Shown piece after piece: positions 54,594 to 64,000 of a stretch of DNA of 64,000 bases (positions within the stretch are counted from its first letter, which is position 1; each line of letters begins with the position of its first letter). The stretch is taken from NCBI GenBank assembly GCA_033977485.1, contig CM066988.1, positions 255,501 through 319,500 on the forward strand, written 5' to 3'. The translations under genes were made by a program, and so were the position numbers. Below the pieces are notes generated by a model that was not told the DNA's origin, did not search any database, and was given only the letters and a program-made list of their open reading frames with translations. The stretch comes from Hydrangea macrophylla. Its lineage: Eukaryota; Streptophyta; Magnoliopsida; Cornales; Hydrangeaceae.

Positions 54594-56164
54594 TGTAATA
54601 CCCGTACCCAGAAAATGGTGTTAATATTTATTTGCATGCATTAATTAGCATAATTAATTGCATGTGATAATTTGGGTAAGTTCCAGTTACCCCGAAGTGT
54701 TAAGTGGTTGATAAAGGGCACAGTTGGACAGATGTGAAACGAGACCCACTGAAGGTCCAGATTAGATAAATTGCATTTAGTTGCATTTCTGTGATTAAAT
54801 GAATATTTCTTTAATTGTTATTAGCATTTTTTTTGTTAATTGTGACCTTTTATGGTGCCAGTTTGGGTACCCGTGTAAGAGCGAATTGGAACATGATTCA
54901 TAATTAGTAGAATAATTAGCAACTTCATAAAATATTTGGGACCACTTTTGGGACCCATATGTGACATAGACATATACCGACTTAGATATTGGGGTAGATA
55001 ATTGTTAGAGGGGGGGGGGGGTCTCATAATAAGGTTTAGAAGTTTTAGGGGTATAAGCACAATTACGACTAAGAGTCATAACTTTGGAAGTTTGGGCAAG
55101 ACAGGTGAGGGGTCTTCATCTCCATTTCAAAAAAAAAAAAAAAAAAAAAAGGAAAAACAAACAAGGTAGTTACATATAGAGAGCTCGGCGAAAAGAGAGG
55201 AATTGGTTCGGTCACCGTTTTGTTGCCGTCTCTTCACCGTACGATGTTTGTTCCCAAAACAAAAGTTAAAATTGGACTCGTGGGGGTAAGCCTAACCTTA
55301 TGGTATAATTTAATTCGAATTTAGTTGATAGATTTTTCGTGACCCAAATGGGTTGGTAACATATAGTTTACCAAAATTGTGTAGGATAAACTATAGGTTC
55401 ATATTTGGGCTGGATCTAGGAAAACTTTGGGGTTTCTAGGCTTAGTTGATTATTTGTAGAGGTTGTCCTACTCCCAAAATTGGGTGTTTAATGTTATTTA
55501 TGTGATATTGATAGTTTTAAAATGCTTAATTCTTGAAATATTATAAAAGCATGTGTTAATCTAGAATCTACATGTCAACAATGTTGATATTGCCATGTTG
55601 ATATGTGAACATGCTTATGTGCTTATTTGGGTCAAAGGGTGTCAAGTGATAATTACCATTATTTAGCTCGTATATGAGGGACGTTGAATTCCTTCAAGAA
55701 AAGGGGACCGTGGTGACGACCATAATGAAATGAATTGACTTTAGTCACGAGTGAATGAGTGATTTTGCTATATACGATGGAAAAAGTGAGAAAGGCCCAG
55801 AGTCAGGGGTCCAGAAAGATGGTGATTAGTTATTTGACATGCCGGTGACTACTTTATTATTGTGAATGCTTAAATATTACATATGTTGTATTTCACACTC
55901 TGATAGCATGATTAGAATGTTCACTAAGCGAAAGCTTAAACAAACTTTATTTTCTGTTGTGGTTATTGAATAACCACCACCGGTGTAGACCGGAAAGAGG
56001 AGAGGAAATGATCAATACAATTTGGGCATATTTTCTTAATGACCATTTTACCCTTGGTATTTCTATCAAAATGATAATTTTTGGAACGTTAAAAAAGGAT
56101 TGTTTGGTCCTTGTTGGCTTTGTTACAGGTGTCCTAGCCCGTAGGGGTGGTTTGGAGTGTGACA
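54594..56164 (+). mobile_element. Left LTR of decayed element Q
   Basis: TGTAATACCCG to GGAGTGTGACA, 1571 bp, followed by a tRNA-Met-type primer site. A G12 run (55010-55021) and an A22 run (55129-55150) lie inside. Shares landmarks with 60066-61682: GACGAATT or GCGAATTGG, TAATTGGTAGGCTAATTAG-like words, and GTTATT-AATAACCA near the right end. Confidence 0.7.
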
Positions 56165-56169
56165 AATTT

Positions 56170-56181
56170 TTGTATCAGAGC
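56170..56181 (+). promoter_or_regulatory. Degenerate primer-binding site, initiator tRNA-Met type
   Basis: TTGTATCAGAGC, against the usual TGGTATCAGAGC complementary to the tRNA-Met 3' end, 5 bases after the LTR. Confidence 0.7.
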
Positions 56182-59100
56182 AATAGGTTAATGCCTTTGG
56201 AGACGAGAGATGAATATAACGCGTAAAAAAATGCATGTATATGATTATCATGACATGTAGGTACATGTAGAGGCATACATGTTTACAGCACGTGATTTAA
56301 ATATTGTTGAGCATGCATATCACATCCCATGCATTGTACATGTTGTGACATGTATAAAAATGGTTGGAAGAATGGAGTATGATGGAGATGTTTCATTATG
56401 TGTTGAAATTAGTTCAGTTGGGAAGGGGGATTGAGAATTTAGTAAGAAATTCTGAGTTTGAGAATATTAGTGGAATTTGGGTTAGGAAATCAAGAAGTTG
56501 AGTTAGTCATCCTAAAATGATTTGGCTGGTATTATATTATCAAGGGTATTGACTTAATGAAGGGTTATTGAGTATTGAGTTATGATTGTGGGTATGGATT
56601 TCTTTCCTAATATTATAGGGTATTATTATTAGTGAAGATTCTTTCTTATTTTCTGTCAAGAAATTGGGTATTTGGATTTCTTATGATTTATATGGGCATC
56701 ATGAGCAGATACAATATTATTGTTATCTCTTAATTCTCCATTTATTCAGTAGTGATCTTAGGGAGTATTTATCGAGCTCCTTGTATATTCTCTTGGGATT
56801 GAGGGTGAAATATTGAGTTTATCGAGGTGATAAGATATTTGGGGATTTGTCTAGTCGCTTGAGTTATCTTGGCTTGTTGAGGAATCTCTCAACTCTATTT
56901 GGGTTATATCGGCTTGTTGAGGAATCTCTCAATATAAATTTATTTATTTTTATTTCTTGAGATGCCTCTCTTATTATCGAATACTAATTTGTTCTCCAAC
57001 ATGTCAGTATGAATATCATATTTGGGATTAGCTAAAAGTAAAAGACTTTTCTATTATGTCTATCGATTGGGTATCACTACAATTATAAATCATTCTTTTC
57101 TGGTTAAAGATATGATTGATTGTGATCAAGACTAAGTAGTTGTGTTGTACGAATAACCAAATTGGTTGACTGGCCATACGGGGAATTTGAATTGTCTATC
57201 AGAGATTCGAATTTGGAAATGGGTTTACAAGTTTAGTAAGTAGTAATCTCTTTGATATCCAAACCACTCCAAGATCCGTTCAACCACCATGTGCGTCAGG
57301 TAATAGTATTCTTATTATTTCTTTGTACTTTATATGTAAGTTATCGAGATTTAACTACTGCACCGCCCTATAGCAATCGTCAGATATCCTAGTATATCAC
57401 TAAAAATTTCAGTCTTTGAGTTTAGCTACTAATAATGTATTAGAAATTTTTGGGATATTTGAATGACATTAAGTGAGTTTATATATGTTTAAATGAGTAG
57501 AAAATATTTTGAAATCATCTTTTGTGAAAAAAAAAACTGATTTATTATGAATCAGGAAGTGTTCAAAAATAATTTGATAAAAGAAAGTGGTTGGATTTGA
57601 ACCAAATTTGGTAGAAGGGGGAAACTAGTGAAAAGACTTTTAATCAAATGTGGGCATTTCAATTGTTGTTTAAATGAGTTATTAATGGAAAATATTTTGA
57701 TTATATGATAGTTGTGTAAACATTTGTATTTAATGGAAAGAGATTTTAAATGAATACTATTGGGCTAGGAAGCTCAACTGAGTACACTACCTTGTCTTTG
57801 GCTTAAAATAGGAATATTAAATTTTAAAATAAAATCTAAATGCCTTTGGTAAGAAAAGGGTCTGGAAGTAACTTGTGATATTCTATATACAATTCTGAGT
57901 ACTGTCTGCTGCGGGTACATGATTTGGTTGATAGGTTATAAGGAGCATCAATTTATTTCTAGAGAATTGAGTTAGGATATTCTTAGTTACAAGGTGAGTA
58001 TGATAGGGCAATGAATCACTTCATTTTAAAGACATGTTCTGGATATCTTTAAGTAAGGTATTGAGTCACAGTAACTGGTGAGTATTATATTCCTCGAACG
58101 TATGATGTTGTAGAATTCTAACATTGGAAAAATGGTAGTTTATCACTTGTTTCTTGGGAGTACAGTCGGAGATCAACGAGTGATCTTGTTTATATACAAG
58201 TGACATTTTTAAAAGAGCATTACACACTTGGATAAACAGGAGAAAATTTGATATTGAGGAGTGTTGGATCATATTTAAATTTTATCATGACAAAATCAGT
58301 TGCTTATTGATTGTAAGTGCTATAAGGAGGGGACAAATGTGTATATCGATTTCTATATATTAGGGCTTAGATAGCGTAAACCAAAAGACAGGCAAGTTCT
58401 ATAATCTAAATAGTTTGAGAATTGTGAAGCTTTGCCTTATGTTGAACATCTAGTGGGTGAGTTGTATTTCTGGAATATGTGATTTAAAAGGATAGAGATT
58501 TCGTGGGTGTCGTTGAAAATCAATCAATCGGGACTTATGAAGGTGACATGAATGTAAAGTTACTGGGTTACCCGGGTATTATTGAAAATATATTGAAGAT
58601 TTCTTTTCTATATGAGGACACGTGTGAAACTTATATCTCTTATAGTGAAGTTCTTAATAATAAAAAATCGATATATGATGATATGGATATTATTGCGAAG
58701 GTTTGTGTTGAGATTTGGGTTATATGTGTATGCAACAGTAATCTATGTTGCATATAGTTGAAATTTCATAAAATGAATTATCTGGTACAAGATTTAGAAT
58801 TCATGGTATTATTTTTTATATTAAATATTTGGCAGTAATATTCTTATGAACTAGAAGTTTGTATTAATTTTCTTGACTTAGAATATTTAGTTATACAACA
58901 CAATTAAATACGTGGTGCGGAGGACAGTTGGAACTCATGATAGTTGTAGTTTGAAATTTTATATTAATCAGGTGAGAACAAAATGGTTGTTGGTGCTCGA
59001 ATCAGAGATCAACCGGGGTTTAGTGTGCGCATTGACTATTTAGAAAGGATTTGAGTCAAGATTAAAATTTATTAGGAACTAAAAAATTGTTCCAGAAATT

Positions 59101-59602
59101 AGGGAAAGAATGATGATAATAAATTGAGGTCAACCAACATTACTATAAATCGATGAGCGGAAATTGACATAAAGATTGACTTGGGTTTCTAGTTTAGAAA
59201 TTTGTGATAAATTAATGAAAGGAAAGTGATTGAGCTCTACTCTATAGTAAAATGTGTCAGAATCTCAAGGTTAAGCATGTACTTTGAGTGATGATAGCTC
59301 AAGGGAATGGGTTCAGAAGAAATATCTATATAATAAGGAAGAGCGGTGTGGGTCCTTCCCAAGTTAGTAATTTTTAATCTCAACCGTTGAGACAAAGTTG
59401 GATATTTTAAACTGTCCGATCGTTAGTCCACCAAAAATGGGCACACACACCAAATCAATTTTGAAGGGCTGATATTAACTCTCGCTTCGATCTACTGGCC
59501 AAGATGAAATTGGTTTCAAAATTTTTCAAAATTTGCCCCCAGTCAACTCCCCCCAAATTTCTCAATTACTCTAACACGTCTCTCCTCCCATAATCTTACC
59601 AA

Positions 59603-59642
<40 letters not shown>

Positions 59643-60065
59643 CTATCTATCTATCTATCTATATATCTCTTTCTCTATCTCTCTCTCTCTCACACACACA
59701 CACAAATACACACACACATGCACTATCTCCTCTCAATCTCTATCTTCTTTTTGTATCACAACAGGAGACACATGCACTCTCACCACTAGAGCACCACCAA
59801 AATAGTGATCGGAGCACTGCTGAACATCGGCAATCTTTCATTCTATCGATCGTTGGCCTCATTCTATGAGACTTTCCAACCCTCAGTCCTAATCAGCCCC
59901 TAACACCCCCACAATACCATAACCACCACCTCAGTCATCCTCTTCTCCAAAACCCTCCAACCCTTACCCCTTAACACCCATAGCACCGCTGTCCACCACC
60001 ACCCACAAACAGCTCCTAACATACTTAGTCCCCACATAGACCCTTCGTTCTGGATTATATGATAT
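56182..60065. other. Decayed internal region of element Q, no recognisable gene
   Basis: 3.9 kb of AT-rich sequence between the two LTR-like stretches. Only short ORFs (the longest about 84 codons at 58503-58757) with no gag, RT or integrase motif that I can see. It may be a non-autonomous element or one too old to read. Confidence 0.5.
59603..59718. repeat. Compound microsatellite (CT)n(TA)n(TCTA)n(CT)n(CA)n
   Basis: About 115 bases of CT, TA, CTAT, CT and CA dinucleotide and tetranucleotide tracts in succession, just after a stretch of TCTCTCCTCCC. Confidence 0.95.
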
Positions 60066-61682
60066 TATAACACCCATGTGCATGTTTATAGTATTTCATT
60101 ACATTTGTTATGCATGATAATGTAATGTGGTGTGCATTTATGGCATATGTGTGAGTGAGTTGTGACTCACGAGTCAATTTGGGTGTATGTATAAGAGAAC
60201 CCTCTATGACAGTATAGAATGGATGTTTTGTTGTTTTAAAGGCTCTCCGAGATTGAGACGTTCAGTGTAGAATACCCTAAATGTTTGTCTGAAAATAAAT
60301 ATTTACCTGTGTATTCCATTATCTGTATTATTATCTGGTTTAGAATATATTTCTATCGTTAATTTTAGTATCCTTGTGGGGACGAATTAACATACTACAT
60401 AATTGGTAGGCTAATTAGTAATTTCGTAAATTCATGTGAAATCGCGTTTTAGCAACCAAATGAAACTTAGACGAAAACTTTTATAATTTATAGTTTTCAC
60501 TCGTGAAGCAATGAAGTAGACGTTTAAGATGTTTTGAAGAATAATTAGAAGTTTTGGAACTCATGGGGAGTTCAACGTAATTTTTTAGAGTCGTGGCTGT
60601 ATAGAAAGAGGTGAGATATTTTCATTCACAAAAGTTTTATAACCTAAATATAGAGAGGCCAAAGGGATTTAGAAGCTTTGATCTTCATGACGCCAACGAC
60701 GACCATTCGTCCGTTAGTTTTCAACCAAAATCATATTTTTGAACTCTTAGAGGTAAGAGCTTCCTTTTGATATACACTAGGACTTGTTTGGCTAAGTTTT
60801 CTAGAAACTTGTTTTCTAGAATTTTCTAAAAAGTTGTTAATCGGACTTTTGATCCATAGGAATTGTACTAGATGGACTTCTGCACATTCTTTGTGCTCGG
60901 GTTTTCTTTGAAACAAATTTTAGGAGCATTAATTAGAGGTGAGTGATTCATCTATGTGTTTTGGAATGATTTCTTGACATGTATTCATGTTTAGTATGAA
61001 AAGTATGTGTTAGTTCATAGATATATTGTATAGTTCATAATGGGCAATTATATTGATAAGTAGGCCCAATTGCACGGTGAAATGTTTTTATTATGTCGAA
61101 AGCACAATGAAATGTGATTTGAGCATGTGTAGTTACTATTTAGGTCAAAGGAGCATGTGGTACCAAGCCATTGTTGTGGAGCCGTTATAGGCATATGGTC
61201 GCATGTTTGAAGAAAAGAAACATGGGTCTTACCTTGTCGCATAGACTTATTGGCGAGGAGTCGCAGACTAGGAGTGTGGACCGTACACGTGAGACTCCGG
61301 AGACTAGTATGAAATGTAGAGAATGAGAATACGAGCATGTTTATCATTCATGTGCATCGTTATTTTATTCACTAAGTATTAGCTAAAATGAATCAAAAAA
61401 TGTATGGTTATTTAAATAACCATTGCAGATGTTAATGTCGGCGAGGAATCGGAGAAGTGATCGCGGGGTATTGGGAGTTCAATTGAAGGTGACTCAACAT
61501 CTTTACCTCGTAGTTTTGAAATAGAAATGTTGCAATAAGGACTTTATGACTTTTGAACTATGTTTAACTTGGAATCTTAGAATGAATTTGTGATGTTGTA
61601 ATAGGTAGCAATCTTTTGTAATTATGTTTTGGCGATGTTATAATTCAGTTAGGATCACTTTGGAATGAGTTTGGAGTGTGCA
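60066..61682 (+). mobile_element. Probable right LTR of element Q
   Basis: Starts TATAACACCCATGTG (compare TGTAATACCC) and ends TTTGGAGTGTGCA (compare TTTGGAGTGTGACA at 56164). It is collinear with the left LTR over about 1.6 kb but strongly diverged. No TSD: AGTCT precedes 54594 and ATTGT follows 61682. It could be a sister insertion instead of the partner LTR. Confidence 0.5.
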
Positions 61683-62135
61683 ATTGTTCTCTAGATGAAC
61701 TCAGAAAACCTTTAGCTTGGAAAATTCTGCAGAATGTTCTGTTGTAGGGTAAGCCAATTGATCGGGCTAAGTGCCAGTCGACTGGATTCATTGGTTAAAT
61801 GAGACATTGCATCTGTTTTGTAAAAGCGGTCGACTAAGTCCCCCGATATAGTCGATTAGCTTGTGTTTCAAAATAATATATTTTGCTTTGGTTGGATTTT
61901 AGTCAACCAAACCGTACCAGTCGACTGGAAATTTGAAGCCCCAGTCAACTAAACTTAGGAAACAGTTGACTGGATTGGTTGCTGAGATTTTGAGCTCTTT
62001 GTATCTTGCATTTCCTGTCGACCGGATTCTGAGCAGTTGACTGGATTGTTGTTTCCAAAAGGGGTGCTACTTTATGTGTTTCCAAATGCGCAGAACTTTC
62101 TATAACTCTGAATTTCATGAATTTTACTTATGTTC
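61683..62135. promoter_or_regulatory. Field of CAGTCGACTGG palindromes in pairs
   Basis: Sites such as CCAGTCGACTGG (61774, 61917), CCAATTGATCGG (61754), GGTCGACTAA, TAGTCGATTAG, CCAGTCAACT, CAGTTGACTGG and TGTCGACCGG are spread over 61754-62041. Approximate centre steps are 20, 52, 22, 51, 18, 24, 21, 52, 19. No gene. The parent LTR is not identified. Confidence 0.7.
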
Positions 62136-62828
62136 TGTCATGCCCTGACGTAGAAAAGTAGGGAAAAATTAAAATTTCAACCTTTGGACCTATGGATACG
62201 TGACTATTTTGAGGACCGCGTGGGTCCATACAAGAAAGAACCAAGATAAAAGTAATAAACAATAACCGAAGTAGTAATAATAAGCATGATGATTCTAGGC
62301 TTACATAATGTTAAACATCATCAGAGTCTTATATCTATTATTACAACCCATAGAAATGAAAAGGAAAGATAATATCATCCTAGGCGTAAAGTCGTACAAT
62401 ATAGTAATAATAATAACATCGGCATCTAGTGCCTCAACTAATAATAAAAGATACATAAACAAAAAGTCTTCATTTCTACCAGCTAGCTCGCAAACCCATA
62501 GCCTTCCTCGACGTACTCCTTGTCCAAGTAATCTGCCTCTGCAAGATCTAGACATTTCATTGTCCAGGACATGAAAGTCATCAACTTTACTGCAATCTGA
62601 GTGAGTAAACCTATTACACTAAATGGGCTTAGAAAATACTTGTTAATCTGTTATTAAAGCAAAATGTTCCAATTTTTCTTCATTTATGAAAACATGTCTT
62701 TAAGTCTTAGTTATTCTAATCTCGGGATAATGCGTATGTTTAGGAAATGTTTGATGGTAATACTCGGATCTTTGAAACACAACTGACATCGATAACTAAT
62801 CACTTTGGGCTATCAGTCCAATCTTTAC
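62136..62828 (-). mobile_element. Fragment F3 of an F-type LTR
   Basis: TGTCATGCCCTGACGTAG then GGGAAAAATTAAAATTTCAAC aligns with the F1 edge (TGTCACGCCCCGGCATAGCC), and TGTCCAGGACATGAAAGTC ... GAGTGAGTAAAC aligns with F1 at 12410-12460. F2 interrupts it at 62828. Confidence 0.7.
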
Positions 62829-64000
62829 TGTCACACCCCGGCGTAGCCAAAATATGGAAAAATTTAAAATTTTCATCTTGGACCCTGAGGCACGTGACTG
62901 GTTGCAGTACCGAATTATCCATGACCAAATAATAATATTTAAACGATATAATAAAAGGATAAAACCATCATCTGCTCACATTGATATATTACAAAGAAAG
63001 GCCACAGTACTAGTTAACTATTACATCAGGGTAGATACATCAGAGTCTTATGGCTCTAGGGCCTTACAAAAGCTATAACAAAATATGTGCTAAGTCTTCT
63101 GGTTATAATCAAAACATTTACAGAGGATAACTGCTAGTCTCCTCTCTAACTAGCATAACCATAGTCATCTTCAGTGTAATCTTCTTCAACGTTCTCCACT
63201 TGCGTAGCATCATAACCCGTGTACTCGTTACCTGGATAAGCTGGACATGGGAATGTCCAGCTACATGAACGTCGTCAGCTTATGAAAGCTGAGTGAGTAA
63301 GCTAAATCAAATGGAACGTATATAGTAAAACACAATAGGACTACATTCACTACCTTTCAACATATCTTTTAGGATCTTTACGTTTTCACCGTCGAATTAT
63401 AACTAGTAGCGTACCCGACTACGTATTCGATAGGAATACAAACAATTCAGGAGGCCCGTCTAGACATTCTTAATGCCACTACCATTCATTTCTAACATCC
63501 GACATCATTTACAAACCCAAAGTGTCTCTTGCTAACCAAACCATCTTTCATCAACCAAAACATCTTTCATCAACCACTTCGTCACGAAGAACCGAAGTGT
63601 TAAGGAGTGCAAGAACATCCATTTCGTCACGAAGAACCGAAAGGAGTCTTCACTCAAAAATCACCGCTTCGTCACGAAGAACCGAAAGCGTTACGGAGTA
63701 CAAGAACATCCATTTCGTCACGAAGAACCGAAAGGAGTCTTTACTCAAAGAATCACCGCTTCGTCACGAAGAACCGAAAGGGTTACGGAGTACAAGAACA
63801 TTCATTTCGTCACGAAGAACCGAAAGGAGTCTTTACTCAAAGAATCACCGCTTCGTCACAAAGAACCGAAAGCGTTATGGAGTACAAGAACATCCATTTC
63901 GTCACGAAGAATCGAAAGGAGTCTTTACTCAAAGAATCACCGCTTCGTCACGAAGAACCGAAAGCGTTACGGAGTATAAGAACATCCATTTCGTCACGAA
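62829..64000 (-). mobile_element. F-type LTR F2 with 92-bp array, cut by the window end
   Basis: TGTCACACCCCGGCGTAGCC starts at 62829; close to F1 (11987-13399) over its whole length, including TTATAATCAAAACATTTACAG and the CATCTTTCATCAACCA repeats. The array of 46/92-bp subunits runs from 63580 to the end (about nine subunits). TTTAC (62824-62828) would be its left TSD copy. Not interrupted by E, so it shows the undisturbed order. Confidence 0.88.
63580..64000. repeat. 92-bp tandem array in F2
   Basis: Same two alternating 46-bp subunits as at 12738-13399, starting CGTCACGAAGAACCGAA. It continues past the window. Confidence 0.95.

Noticed and set aside
58503..58757. 84-codon ORF and other short ORFs in 56200-61350
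   Set aside because: Length is what AT-rich non-coding DNA gives by chance; no gag, pol or other motif was found.
54594..61682. Element Q as a proven full-length retrotransposon
   Set aside because: The LTR-like ends are too diverged, no TSD matches (AGTCT and ATTGT) and no internal coding domain is readable; kept as probable only.
63580..64000. CRISPR-like array at 12738 and 63580
   Set aside because: Direct repeats with regular spacing, but the spacers are themselves repeated, the unit lies inside a plant LTR and no cas genes exist.

Overview
The window looks like the repeat-dense, gene-poor DNA of a flowering plant, probably a eudicot. I find no host protein gene, tRNA or rRNA. What I can read is LTR retrotransposons inserted into one another: Ty3/gypsy elements with plant-type gag, DTG or DLGA protease, RT, RNase H and D-D-35-E integrase, primer sites matching plant tRNA-Asp or initiator tRNA-Met, and 5-bp target-site duplications (TSDs). 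I cannot name the species.

Layout, left to right. 1-1336: end of a foreign LTR (family D/E) inserted in the integrase of element A. 1337-8594: element A, minus strand, a heavily broken Athila-like gag-pol, tRNA-Asp primer site and 1.73-kb LTR. 8595-11986: an LTR fragment, then internal DNA of a coding-deleted Athila-like element. 11987-30579: a solo LTR (F1, TSD TTACT), carrying 92-bp and ~192-bp tandem arrays and two later guests: solo LTR E (13400-16335, TSD CACAT) and the complete Tat-lineage element I (17743-29775, TSD TTCCC). 30580-36375: primer site and LTR of the coding-deleted element (J), then pieces G, N and L and solo LTR K (34900-36375, TSD GAGAT). 36381-54074: LTR H, split by the complete Athila-like element B (37132-51742, TSD GTATG). 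54075-64000: remains of elements with tRNA-Met primer sites, a decayed 7-kb element Q, and two nested copies of the F-type LTR with the 92-bp array running off the window end.

Element B (14.6 kb, minus strand, LTRs about 1% different by eye) has gag-pol broken by several stops and frameshifts, two small ORFs, and a 500-codon env-position ORF preceded by a strong 3' splice site. Element I (12.0 kb, plus strand, LTRs about 3.6% different) has gag-PR-RT-RH-aRH-IN on the plus strand and, between integrase and 3' LTR, two related antisense gene cassettes on the minus strand. One has a good TATA box and an uninterrupted 364-codon ORF. The other has an intron whose removal keeps frame.

The most unusual signal is regulatory. 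LTRs of several families here carry clusters of short family-specific palindromes placed upstream of the TATA box and spaced about 19-25 bp. In the A/B family each cluster has exactly six TCGATCGATCGA-like sites at centre spacings 19-25-19-25-19 or 19-25-19-16-19. The same 19-25-19-25-19 grammar recurs, with different linkers, upstream of the env-like ORF of element B, next to a possible internal TATA box.
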